Program-made: the position numbers and the translations under genes
Notes under the pieces: generated by a model
What the model was told of the DNA's origin: nothing
Seen by the model: the letters and a program-made list of their open reading frames with translations, nothing else
The model's database searches: none
Assembly (NCBI GenBank): GCA_021776755.1
Contig: JAJFFI010000233.1
Span: 1-10,090, forward strand
DNA from: Alphaproteobacteria bacterium
Lineage (GTDB): Bacteria > Pseudomonadota > Alphaproteobacteria > JAJFFI01
Direction: 5' to 3'
DNA: 10,090 nt
In this document: piece after piece, positions 1 through 8,487 of the stretch
Position numbering within the stretch: the stretch's first letter is position 1
Layout: every line of letters begins with the position of its first letter

Positions 1-95
1 GGCTTTATTCCATCGACCTCACCGGCGAAAACGAGCGCGAGGTGCTGACCCCCACCGACGCGTCCGATCCGGCCTGGTCGCCCTTGAATCCGTAA
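1..95 (+). CDS. tolB: TolB C-terminus (partial, 5' end outside window)
   Basis: Reading from base 3, the frame gives about 30 codons ending in TAA at 93-95. The tail includes [20 protein letters not shown] followed by [10 protein letters not shown], which matches the last beta-propeller repeat of TolB (the family ends in a [14 protein letters not shown] sequence). TolB is a periplasmic propeller protein that links the TolQRA inner-membrane motor to Pal in the outer membrane, supporting envelope constriction at division. The next gene being pal, as in nearly all tol-pal clusters, supports the call. Only the extreme C-terminus is visible, so nothing can be said about the signal peptide or the rest of the propeller. 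Confidence 0.9.
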   Translation, partial: LYSIDLTGENEREVLTPTDASDPAWSPLNP

Positions 96-154
96 TCTAA
101 CTACCGCAACCAAGTCCTGCACAGAAACTGCACGGGAATTGCGAAATAATCAGC

Positions 155-184
155 TTGGTATCGTGAAAAGATACAAAGTATAAG
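155..184 (+). promoter_or_regulatory. Candidate sigma70-type promoter for pal
   Basis: TTGGTA (155-160) and TATAAG (179-184) are separated by 18 bases, about 70 bases upstream of the pal start and inside the unusually AT-rich tolB-pal gap. The near-repeats GAAAAGATAC (165-174) and GGAAAGATAC (187-196) bracket the -10 box at a 22-base interval. The call rests on sequence resemblance only. It would give pal transcription independent of tolB. Confidence 0.4.
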
Positions 185-252
185 CTGGAAAGATACCGGC
201 ACGTGCGAAGTTCCTTCATAATGGGGGAAATTCTTCCAACGGAGAGTGTGAA

Positions 253-702
253 ATGACCTTCAAGACTGTCCTCATTGCCCTCGTGGCCACGATTGCCTTG
301 GCTGGCTGCCAGGCCAAGCAGAAGCAGGCCACAACGGGCCAGGGAACTGGCGGCGCCGGCGGTCAGCAGGCGGTCCGCACCACAAGCGACCGCGTGTTCT
401 TCAATTTCGACAGTTCCGAGTTGCGGCCCGACGCCCGCGCCACGATCGAGCAGTGGGCGGCGATGCTGAAGGACTCCTCGGATACGCTGACCATCGAGGG
501 GCACGCCGATGAGCGCGGCACCCGCGAGTACAACCTGGCGCTCGGCGCCCGGCGGGCCAACTCGGTTAAGAACTATCTGGTCGCCCTCGGCATTCCGACG
601 AGCCGTGTGCGCACCATCAGCTACGGCAAGGAGCGCCCGGCCAACGGCGGTCACAACGAGCAGGCCTGGGCCGAGAACCGGCGCGGTGTGCTGATCCGCT
701 GA
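253..702 (+). CDS. pal: Peptidoglycan-associated lipoprotein Pal
   Basis: Pal is the 149-residue outer-membrane lipoprotein of the Tol-Pal complex. It anchors the outer membrane to peptidoglycan and binds TolB. The N-terminus is a lipoprotein signal: Lys4, a hydrophobic stretch, then the lipobox LAGC with Cys19 as the lipidated residue. Gln at +2 predicts outer-membrane sorting. A short Gly/Gln/Thr-rich linker (about 20-45) leads to an OmpA-like peptidoglycan-binding domain (about 46-149), with FNFDSSELRPDA, EGHADERGTREYN (82-94), the ARRANSVKNYL helix and the closing NRR (142-144). Asp86 and Arg101 fall where the family binds diaminopimelate. The length is slightly under the E. coli protein. 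The ATG start has GGAGAG (241-246) six bases upstream. It lies between tolB and cpoB, as is standard. Nothing looks broken. Confidence 0.97.
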   Translation: MTFKTVLIALVATIALAGCQAKQKQATTGQGTGGAGGQQAVRTTSDRVFFNFDSSELRPDARATIEQWAAMLKDSSDTLTIEGHADERGTREYNLALGARRANSVKNYLVALGIPTSRVRTISYGKERPANGGHNEQAWAENRRGVLIR

Positions 703-728
703 CGGCGTGCCGCATCAGGAATTCCAGG

Positions 729-754
729 AAGGCGGGCCCGCATGGGTCCGCCTT
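729..754 (+). terminator. Terminator-like hairpin after pal
   Basis: Bases 729-739 (AAGGCGGGCCC) pair with 744-754 (GGGTCCGCCTT) through an 11-bp stem with one G-T wobble and a four-base GCAT loop, 26 bases after the pal stop. Only three T residues follow the stem centre (753-755), so the U-tract is short. It could be a weak intrinsic terminator or an mRNA-stabilising 3' hairpin that lowers read-through into cpoB. Confidence 0.55.
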
Positions 755-908
755 TCCGGCTTTCGGGGCGGCGCACGTGGCCTCCATCCCCTGCCCCGCT
801 GTCGCGTTACGCCTTGAAATGGCCTAAAAACCGGCCAAGAACGGGGAGACTGGCAAGAATGGGCGCAGGCTGGTTCCCCGCCGAACGACAACAAGAACGA
901 GAGCACCG

Positions 909-1910
909 ATGGCCACCCACCGCATGACATTTCCAAGGCCCGCCATTGGGGCAGGTCCAAGGACCGCCATTGGGGCAGGCTTGCTTGCCGCGGGCCTGCT
1001 GCTCGCGGGCCTTCCGGGCCACGCCGCGGGCCCTGCAGACGGCGAGGCACGTGTGGCTGCCCTCACCAGCCGGATCGCGCAGCTCGAGAGCGGTGTCGCC
1101 CGCGTCCGCACGGCGATTCCGGGCGCTGCCAAATCCCGGCCCATCAAAATCGCCCAGACCCAGGTCGCGCAGGGCTCGGCCCTGGCGCAGATGGAGCTGC
1201 GGGTCGCCGCGCTCGAGCGGGAGCTTCGCGATCTCACTGGCAAGGTCGAGGATCTCCGTTTCGAGACGCGCACGCTGAAGGACCTCGTCACCCGCCTGCA
1301 GTCCGACACCGATTACCGGCTCACCGAGCTTGAAGGTGGCAAGCCCAAGCCGCGCCAGTCGGCTGGCAATTCCGGTGGCAACGCGGGCGGCGGCTCCGCT
1401 CCGCCCCGCAGCGCAACCCGGTCGAACCCGAATCCAGCCACCGGCTCCGGGGGCAATGCGGGCGGCACAAACACCGGCGGCGGCCAGGTTGCAACCAAGG
1501 CCCCTCCGGGCGTGACGCTTCCCGAGGGCTCGCCTGTCGAGCAGTACCGCTATGCGACGGGCTTCCTGCGGACCGGCAATTTCGGCGAAGCCGAGGGCTA
1601 CCTCCGGGCCTTCCTCGCCAAGCACAACGGCCACCCGCTCGCGGGCAACGCCCAGTACTGGCTCGGAGAGACCTATTACGTGCGGGGCCGATACGAGGAT
1701 GCGGCCGTCGCGTTTGCCGATGGGTTCCAGCAGTATCCGAAGAGCGTGAAGGCGCCCGACAATCTGCTGAAACTCGGCATGTCGCTGTCCCGGCTCAACA
1801 AGCGCCGCGAGGCCTGCACGGCCTTCGGCGAGATCACCAAGCGTTACCCGAAGGCCTCGAGCGCGGTGAAACAGGCGGCGAGCTCCGAGCGGAGCCGGCT
1901 CGGCTGCTGA
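909..1910 (+). CDS. cpoB: Tol-Pal associated periplasmic protein CpoB (YbgF)
   Basis: This is a 333-residue periplasmic protein of the Tol-Pal cluster. In E. coli, CpoB coordinates Tol energy status with PBP1B-dependent septal peptidoglycan synthesis. A Sec signal peptide (about 1-40) has a Leu/Ala core and a likely cleavage near GHAA (37-40). A coiled-coil region (about 46-142, trimerisation in relatives) follows. Next comes a Gly/Asn/Ser/Pro-rich linker (about 144-208) with GGNAGG twice, then TPR-type helices (about 209-325) including NAQYWLGETYYVRGRYEDAA. The C-terminus ends in RLGC, as many family members do. Residues 9-24 are two copies of PR(P/T)AIGAG from a 24-bp duplication. The ATG at 924 (Met6) is an alternative start. 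There is GAGAG just upstream of 909. tilS follows after 17 bases. Confidence 0.93.
   Translation: MATHRMTFPRPAIGAGPRTAIGAGLLAAGLLLAGLPGHAAGPADGEARVAALTSRIAQLESGVARVRTAIPGAAKSRPIKIAQTQVAQGSALAQMELRVAALERELRDLTGKVEDLRFETRTLKDLVTRLQSDTDYRLTELEGGKPKPRQSAGNSGGNAGGGSAPPRSATRSNPNPATGSGGNAGGTNTGGGQVATKAPPGVTLPEGSPVEQYRYATGFLRTGNFGEAEGYLRAFLAKHNGHPLAGNAQYWLGETYYVRGRYEDAAVAFADGFQQYPKSVKAPDNLLKLGMSLSRLNKRREACTAFGEITKRYPKASSAVKQAASSERSRLGC
932..979 (+). repeat. 24-bp tandem duplication inside the cpoB signal-peptide region
   Basis: Bases 932-955 and 956-979 are adjacent copies of a 24-base unit, matching at 23 of 24 positions (C at 940 versus A at 964). The length is a multiple of three, so the frame is kept. 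The protein carries PRPAIGAG followed by PRTAIGAG (residues 9-24). It looks like a recent slippage or duplication event. Confidence 0.9.
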
Positions 1911-1927
1911 CCGCGGCACCGGCGGTT

Positions 1928-3280
1928 TTGGCCGACCCGAAAGCGCCGCCCGCGCCGCCTCTCGGGCGCGCCGAGTTTGATCACCTGATGACCGCCTGCG
2001 GCCCGTTCGAGGCCGCACCCCGCCTCGCCGCCGCCGTCTCCGGCGGCCCCGACAGCCTGGCGCTCTGCCTGCTCGCCCGCGACTGGGCGCGCGAAAAGGG
2101 TGGCTCCGTCACGGCCCTGATCGTCGACCACCGCCTCCGGCAAGGCTCCGGCGCAGAGGCCCGGACGGTTCGCGACGGGTTGGCCGCCCTCGGCGTTGCG
2201 GCCGAAATCCTCACCCGCCCCGACGCGCCGCCAGAATCCGCCCTGCAGGCAGAAGCCCGCACCGCCCGCCACGCGCTGCTGGAACACTGGTGCGGCGCCA
2301 AGGGAGTCCTGCACCTGCTCCTCGCCCACCATGAAAACGACCAAGCCGAAACCGTCCTGATCCGCCTTGCCCATCGCAGCGGGCCCGGCGGACTCGCGGG
2401 CATGGCGCTGGTTTCGGAAAGCCGGCAGGTGCGGCGTTTGCGTCCCCTGCTGGGCATCCCCCGCGACCGCCTCCGCGCCACGCTCGAGGCGTCCGGGACC
2501 GGCTGGATCGAGGATCCGTCGAACACCGATCCGGCCTTCGAGCGCGTGCGGGTGCGCGCAGCCCTCGCCGACGCCCTCGCCGATGGCCTGACGGCGGCCC
2601 GCGTCGCAGGCTCGGCATGCGATTTCGGCCGCCGCCGCATCGAAACAGAGGCGGCAACGGCGGCACTGCTCGCCCGCGCGGTCATGCTCGACCCGGCAGG
2701 CCACGCCTGGCTCGATCCGCACGCATTCCGGTCGGCGTCTGCCGAGACCGCCGAGGCCGGGCTCGCCCGCCTGCTCACGACGGTCTCGGGCGCCCCCTAC
2801 ACGCCGCGAAGCGAGAAGATTGCGCGGCTTTGCGAGATGATCGTCTCCGGCGCGCTCGGCGGCGGGCGGACGTTGCACGGCTGCCGCCTCGTGCCCCGAA
2901 AGCAGGGCATTCTCGCGATCCGCGAACTCCGCCACGTCGCCGGGTTTTTTCCGCTTTCACCCGGTGAAACCGTGCTCTGGGATGGCCGCTTTCTGGTCGA
3001 AACGTCCTCCGACGCCCCAAAGGGCCTCGCCATCGGCGCGCTCGGGTGCGTCGACTGGCGCGCAACTGATAGCGCGCCCCCGGCCCGCGATGCTGACGCT
3101 ATTCCCCGCATCGCCCGGCCCGTCCTGCCCGCCGTCACCCGCCGTGGCGGGCTCTGGCATGTGCCGCATCTTGGCCTGCAGGCCGGGCGTAGTTCCGGAG
3201 ACAATGCCCCGTCGATCCGTTTCGCGCCCCGTAACCCGCTGACAACGGCGGGATTTAAGGTTGTTTTGCCCGCAGTTTAA
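1928..3280 (+). CDS. tilS: tRNA(Ile)-lysidine synthetase TilS
   Basis: TilS attaches lysine to C34 of the CAU-anticodon tRNA-Ile using ATP, switching both codon reading (AUA) and charging to isoleucine; it is essential and cytoplasmic. The N-type ATP pyrophosphatase domain (about 33-215) shows the PP-loop SGGPDS (38-43), VDHRLR (66-71), AHHENDQAET (133-142), GLAGM (155-159), RPLL and DPSNTDPAFERVRVR (196-210), all family signatures. The C-terminal half (about 230-450) is poorly conserved, as is usual. The start is TTG, 17 bases after cpoB, with no clear Shine-Dalgarno. An in-frame ATG at 1988 (Met21) would give 430 residues, but the preceding LGRAEFDHL helix resembles the N-terminus of alphaproteobacterial TilS, so the earlier start is preferred. 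Translational coupling to cpoB is likely. Confidence 0.93.
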   Translation: MADPKAPPAPPLGRAEFDHLMTACGPFEAAPRLAAAVSGGPDSLALCLLARDWAREKGGSVTALIVDHRLRQGSGAEARTVRDGLAALGVAAEILTRPDAPPESALQAEARTARHALLEHWCGAKGVLHLLLAHHENDQAETVLIRLAHRSGPGGLAGMALVSESRQVRRLRPLLGIPRDRLRATLEASGTGWIEDPSNTDPAFERVRVRAALADALADGLTAARVAGSACDFGRRRIETEAATAALLARAVMLDPAGHAWLDPHAFRSASAETAEAGLARLLTTVSGAPYTPRSEKIARLCEMIVSGALGGGRTLHGCRLVPRKQGILAIRELRHVAGFFPLSPGETVLWDGRFLVETSSDAPKGLAIGALGCVDWRATDSAPPARDADAIPRIARPVLPAVTRRGGLWHVPHLGLQAGRSSGDNAPSIRFAPRNPLTTAGFKVVLPAV

Positions 3281-3290
3281 CCTATCTACA
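3260..3290 (+). promoter_or_regulatory. Candidate sigma32 (RpoH)-type promoter for ftsH
   Basis: GTTG (3260-3263) and CCTATCTACA (3281-3290) are 17 bases apart. As I recall it, the alphaproteobacterial heat-shock consensus is CTTG-N17/18-CYTATNTNNG; the match is three of four in the -35 and all but the last specified base in the -10. The -35 lies in the tilS 3' end. ftsH is a heat-shock gene in many bacteria, which makes this plausible, but no expression evidence is available here. Confidence 0.4.
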
Positions 3291-3299
3291 AAAGGTCCG

Positions 3300-3308
3300 T
3301 GATATAAC
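3300..3308 (+). promoter_or_regulatory. Candidate extended -10 promoter for ftsH
   Basis: TGATATAAC matches the extended -10 form TGNTATAAT with one mismatch. A second TATAAC sits at 3313-3318. No good -35 hexamer lies at the normal distance, which is tolerated for extended -10 promoters. Start of transcription would be near 3315, leaving a leader of about 80 bases. Confidence 0.35.
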
Positions 3309-3338
3309 CGTCTATAACAGCAGGACGCGTCAGATGCC

Positions 3339-3356
3339 GGGCTTGCAGGCAAGCCC
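3339..3356 (+). promoter_or_regulatory. Inverted repeat in the ftsH leader
   Basis: GGGCTTGC (3339-3346) and GCAAGCCC (3349-3356) form a perfect 8-bp inverted repeat with a two-base centre. As RNA it would fold as a 6-7 bp hairpin in the ftsH 5' untranslated region, 27 bases before the ribosome binding site; as DNA it could be an operator. There is no T-tract, so it is not a terminator. Confidence 0.45.
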
Positions 3357-3382
3357 CGCCCCGGCGCCGTCAATCTTCAGAC

Positions 3383-3388
3383 AAGAGG
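3383..3388 (+). promoter_or_regulatory. Ribosome binding site that fixes the ftsH TTG start
   Basis: AAGAGG lies nine bases before the TTG at 3398-3400. It is the only purine-rich site near the point where the conserved GNFGKN N-terminus begins, and so supports the TTG start. Confidence 0.7.
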
Positions 3389-3397
3389 CTGAGACCA

Positions 3398-5344
<1,947 letters not shown>

Positions 5345-5432
5345 GCTCTCCCGCCAGGCCGTCATTTCGACCGAGCGCCATGCGTAACTCGATGCTCATC
5401 CTGTGGCGCCGCCGAACGGCGGGCTTTCAGCC

Positions 5433-6272
5433 ATGATCGCCCCCCGCAGCTTCGCCGGCGTATCCCTCGGCCGCCCGCGCATCATGGGCATCGTCAACGT
5501 CACGCCCGACAGCGTCTCCGACGGGGGCACGCATTTCGATACCTCGGCTGCCATCGAGGGCGGGCGGAACATGGCTGCGGCCGGTGCGGACTTTCTCGAC
5601 ATCGGCGGTGAGTCGACCCGTCCCGGCGCCGAGCCCATCGGGATCGACGAGGAACTCCGGCGCGTCCTGCCCGTCATCGAGGCACTCAGAGAGACCGGCA
5701 AGGTTATCTCCGTCGACACCCGCCATCCCGACGTGATGCGCGCCGCGGTCGAGGCCGGCGCGCAGGTGATCAACGACGTCACCGCCCTCAGCCATCATCC
5801 CGACAGCATCGCAACGGCAGCCGGGCTCGGCGTGCCGGTGATCCTGATGCACATGCTGACCGGCGACCCCCGCACCATGCAGGACGACCCGCACTACGAC
5901 GATGCCCCCGTCGAGATCCGCGACTATCTCACCGCCCGCGCGGCGGCCTGCGAGGACGCGGGCATCGCCCCCGCCGACATCGCCATCGACCCGGGCATCG
6001 GTTTCGGCAAGACCGTCACCCACAACCTGCAGATCCTGAAACGCATGGAGGTGCTGACCGCGACCGGCTATCCGGTGGTGATCGGCGTCTCGCGCAAGGG
6101 CTTCATCGGCAAGCTCTCGGGCGAACCGATGCCGGCGAACCGTGTTCCGGGCTCGATCGCCGCCGGTCTTGCCGCCGTCGCCCGCGGCGCACACATCCTC
6201 CGCGTTCACGACGTGCCGCAGACCGTGCAGGCCCTGGCCCTCTGGCAGTCGGTCAAGGCGGTCGACGCTTAA
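5433..6272 (+). CDS. folP: Dihydropteroate synthase FolP
   Basis: FolP condenses p-aminobenzoate with 6-hydroxymethyl-7,8-dihydropterin pyrophosphate to dihydropteroate in folate synthesis; it is the sulfonamide target. The 279-residue TIM-barrel carries NVTPDS (22-27), GGESTRPGAEP, SVDT, LMHM, DPGIGFGK, a SRK loop and the closing RVHDV, so all usual pterin- and pABA-site motifs are present. One departure is notable: the family FSDGG after NVTPDS reads VSDGG here, putting Val28 where E. coli has Phe28. The ATG at 5433 is preferred because GGCGGG (5418-5423) lies nine bases upstream and NVTPDS then falls at the E. coli distance. An in-frame GTG at 5403 would add MAPPNGGLSA, which has no family support. 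The 88 bases after ftsH hold no clear promoter. The ftsH-folP-glmM order is shared with E. coli. Confidence 0.95.
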   Translation: MIAPRSFAGVSLGRPRIMGIVNVTPDSVSDGGTHFDTSAAIEGGRNMAAAGADFLDIGGESTRPGAEPIGIDEELRRVLPVIEALRETGKVISVDTRHPDVMRAAVEAGAQVINDVTALSHHPDSIATAAGLGVPVILMHMLTGDPRTMQDDPHYDDAPVEIRDYLTARAAACEDAGIAPADIAIDPGIGFGKTVTHNLQILKRMEVLTATGYPVVIGVSRKGFIGKLSGEPMPANRVPGSIAAGLAAVARGAHILRVHDVPQTVQALALWQSVKAVDA

Positions 6273-6297
6273 GCCTCCGCCCCGACTCTGCTATAAG
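6269..6297 (+). promoter_or_regulatory. Weak promoter candidate before glmM
   Basis: TTAAGC (6269-6274), overlapping the folP stop codon, and TATAAG (6292-6297) are 17 bases apart and about 45 bases before the glmM start. The -10 is good and the -35 poor. It could let glmM and thiD be expressed apart from folP. Confidence 0.35.
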
Positions 6298-6341
6298 AAA
6301 TCGGTATTTCCTTCCCAACAGCGGACTCGGGGTCGCCTGCC

Positions 6342-7688
6342 ATGACGCGCAAATTGTTCGGAACCGACGGCATCCGGGGCCGCGCCAATGCTGGTAACAT
6401 GACCGCCGAAGTGGCGCTGCGCGTGGCTATGGCGGCCGGGCGCTATTTCCGGGGCGGCGGCAACCGGCGCCGCGTCGTGATCGGCAAGGACACCCGGCTC
6501 TCGGGGTACATGCTCGAGCCCGCGCTGGTTTCGGGCTTCACGTCGATGGGCATGGAAGTGATCACCTTCGGCCCGATCCCGACACCCGCGGTCGGCATGT
6601 TGACGGCCTCGATGCGCGCCGATCTCGGCGTCATGATCTCGGCCTCGCACAACCAGTATTTCGACAACGGGATAAAGCTCTTCGGCCCCGACGGCTACAA
6701 GCTGTCGGACGAGATCGAGTCCGAGATCGAACGATTGATGGACGTGCCCGTCGAAGACGCGCTCGCCGAGTCGCGCCATCTCGGCCGCGCCAGGCGGCTT
6801 GAAGATTCCCGCGGCCGCTATATCGAATTCGTGAAGGCAACCTTCCCCGACCACCTGCGCCTCGACGGCCTCAAGATCGTGGTCGACTGCGCCAACGGGG
6901 CGGCCTATCGCGTTGCGCCCACGGTGCTCGAGGAACTCGGCGCCGAGGTCGTCGCCATCGCGGTCTCGCCCGATGGTTTCAACATCAACGACAACTGCGG
7001 GGCTACCGCCATCGACACCATGTGCCAGGCCGTCGTGACCCATGGCGCCGACCTCGGCATCGCGCTCGATGGGGACGCCGACCGGGTGGTGATGGCCGAC
7101 GAGCATGGCGCCCCCCTCGACGGCGACCAGCTGATGGCGCTCATCGCCGGCACCTGGTTGGACGCCGGGCGTCTCCGCGGTAACGGCGTGGTCGCGACCG
7201 TCATGTCGAACCTGGGCCTTGAACGCCACCTCGAATCCCGCGGCCTTGACCTGATCCGCACCAGTGTCGGCGACCGCTATGTCGTCGAGCACATGCGGGC
7301 CAACGACTACAACCTCGGCGGCGAGCAGTCGGGCCACATCGTGCTGACCGACTACGCGACCACCGGCGACGGCCTGATCGCGGGCCTGCAGGTGCTTGCC
7401 GCCATCGTCGAGACCGGCAAGCCCGCGTCCGAAACCTGCCGCCTCTTCACGCCCCTCCCCCAGCTCCTGAAGAACGTCGAGTTCAACGGCGGCAAACCGC
7501 TTGACGACAAATCGGTCAAGGCGGCGATCAAGGATGGCGAGGCAGCACTCGGCGACACCGGGCGCCTGCTGATCCGCCCGTCCGGCACCGAACCTGTGAT
7601 CCGCGTGATGGCCGAGGGCGACGACGACGGCAAGATCGAGCGCGTCGTCGACGACATCTGCGCAGCCATCGCCAAAGCCGCGGCCTGA
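6342..7688 (+). CDS. glmM: Phosphoglucosamine mutase GlmM
   Basis: GlmM interconverts glucosamine-6-phosphate and glucosamine-1-phosphate, feeding GlmU and UDP-GlcNAc for peptidoglycan and lipopolysaccharide. The 448-residue protein has the normal alpha-D-phosphohexomutase layout: FGTDGIRG (6-13), the phosphoserine loop ISASHN with Ser102 (same numbering as E. coli), the metal-binding loop DGDADR (243-248), the sugar-specificity loop GGEQSGH (326-332) and the phosphate-binding RPSGTEP (412-418). ISASHN with GEQSGH favours GlmM over phosphomannomutase or phosphoglucomutase. The ATG has a modest CGGGG (6328-6332) nine bases upstream. It lies 69 bases after folP, as in the E. coli ftsH-folP-glmM cluster, and its stop codon is four bases from the thiD start, suggesting co-translation. 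It is complete with no unusual residues. Confidence 0.97.
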   Translation: MTRKLFGTDGIRGRANAGNMTAEVALRVAMAAGRYFRGGGNRRRVVIGKDTRLSGYMLEPALVSGFTSMGMEVITFGPIPTPAVGMLTASMRADLGVMISASHNQYFDNGIKLFGPDGYKLSDEIESEIERLMDVPVEDALAESRHLGRARRLEDSRGRYIEFVKATFPDHLRLDGLKIVVDCANGAAYRVAPTVLEELGAEVVAIAVSPDGFNINDNCGATAIDTMCQAVVTHGADLGIALDGDADRVVMADEHGAPLDGDQLMALIAGTWLDAGRLRGNGVVATVMSNLGLERHLESRGLDLIRTSVGDRYVVEHMRANDYNLGGEQSGHIVLTDYATTGDGLIAGLQVLAAIVETGKPASETCRLFTPLPQLLKNVEFNGGKPLDDKSVKAAIKDGEAALGDTGRLLIRPSGTEPVIRVMAEGDDDGKIERVVDDICAAIAKAAA

Positions 7689-7692
7689 GCCC

Positions 7693-8487
7693 GTGAAAGG
7701 CCGTGTCCTCATTGTCGCGGGCTCGGACTCCGGGGGTGGCGCGGGCATCCAGGCCGACATCAAGACCGTCACGGCGCTTGGCGGCTATGCCGCGACGGCG
7801 ATCACCGCGCTCACTGCCCAGAACACCGAGGGCGTCCACGGCATCGAGGAAGTCTCGCCCACCTTCATCCGCCAGCAGATCGAAGTCGTGCTGACCGACA
7901 TCGGCGCCGACGCGATCAAGACCGGCATGCTGCATTCGGCCGAGGTCATCGAGACCGTGGCCCGTGCGCTCGCGGATTTCGGCCCCGACATTCCGGTGAT
8001 CGTCGATCCGGTCATGGTCGCGAAGGGCGGCGCAAAGCTGCTGCAGGACACCGCCGCCGAGGCGCTGAAAACGCAGATGATCGCAAATGCCGCGCTCATC
8101 ACCCCCAACATCCCCGAGGCCGAGGTGCTGACCGGCCTCGCGATCGCCGATCTCGACGCCATGAAGCGCGCCGCCGCGGCACTCCATGCGATGGGACCCG
8201 GCGCCGTCCTGGTCAAGGGCGGCCATCTCGAGGGCGACACGCTCTACGATCTGCTGTCCACCCCCGACGGCGTCGATATTTTCGAAAGCACCCGCATCGA
8301 CACCCGCCACACCCACGGCACCGGCTGCACACTGACGTCGGCCATCGCCACCGGCGTCGCCCAGGAATTGTCGCTGCAGGGCGCCACGGCGCGGGCCCGC
8401 GACTATGTGCTCGAAGCCATCCGGACCGCCCCCGGCTACGGCGCCGGCCACGGCCCGCTCAACCACGGGCATACGGTGAGGTCCTAG
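7693..8487 (+). CDS. thiD: Hydroxymethylpyrimidine / phosphomethylpyrimidine kinase ThiD
   Basis: ThiD phosphorylates 4-amino-5-hydroxymethyl-2-methylpyrimidine (HMP) twice to HMP-PP, the pyrimidine half of thiamine. The 264-residue ribokinase-fold protein shows GSDSGGGAGIQAD (10-22), TALTAQNTEG, IVDPVMVAKGG, TPNIPEAEVL (137-146), VKGGHL (174-179) and the anion-hole/catalytic HTHGTGCT (206-213) with Cys212. These favour ThiD over PdxK or PdxY, although some ThiD relatives also phosphorylate pyridoxal. The start is GTG, four bases past the glmM stop; with no Shine-Dalgarno, it is likely translated by coupling to glmM. No other thiamine gene is present, and the gap is far too short for a TPP riboswitch. 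The 3' end overlaps the convergent MocR gene by four bases. Confidence 0.95.
   Translation: MKGRVLIVAGSDSGGGAGIQADIKTVTALGGYAATAITALTAQNTEGVHGIEEVSPTFIRQQIEVVLTDIGADAIKTGMLHSAEVIETVARALADFGPDIPVIVDPVMVAKGGAKLLQDTAAEALKTQMIANAALITPNIPEAEVLTGLAIADLDAMKRAAAALHAMGPGAVLVKGGHLEGDTLYDLLSTPDGVDIFESTRIDTRHTHGTGCTLTSAIATGVAQELSLQGATARARDYVLEAIRTAPGYGAGHGPLNHGHTVRS

Noticed and set aside
821..837. GGCC-containing inverted repeat and TTGAAA as a cpoB promoter or operator
   Set aside because: TTGAAA at 814-819 has no -10-like hexamer at 16-18 bases, and the repeat arms are only five bases long.
807..2935. Long minus-strand open frames antisense to cpoB and tilS
   Set aside because: Arg/Ala/Gly-rich translations with no domain, overlapping well-supported genes; typical shadows in GC-rich sequence.
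3057..3078. Perfect inverted repeat GGCGCGC-N8-GCGCGCC within tilS
   Set aside because: The arms are all G/C in a gene rich in such words, the repeat lies mid-coding with no T-tract, and chance is an adequate explanation.
3173..3184. GGCCTGCAGGCC palindrome in tilS
   Set aside because: A 12-base palindrome in GC-rich coding sequence, with no second copy or regulatory context.
5345..5432. Terminator or promoter between ftsH and folP
   Set aside because: No stem with a T-tract and no acceptable -35/-10 pair was found, so I treat the stretch as a plain operon spacer.
7689..7692. TPP riboswitch before thiD
   Set aside because: Only four bases separate glmM and thiD, and no THI-box-like sequence was seen in the glmM 3' end.
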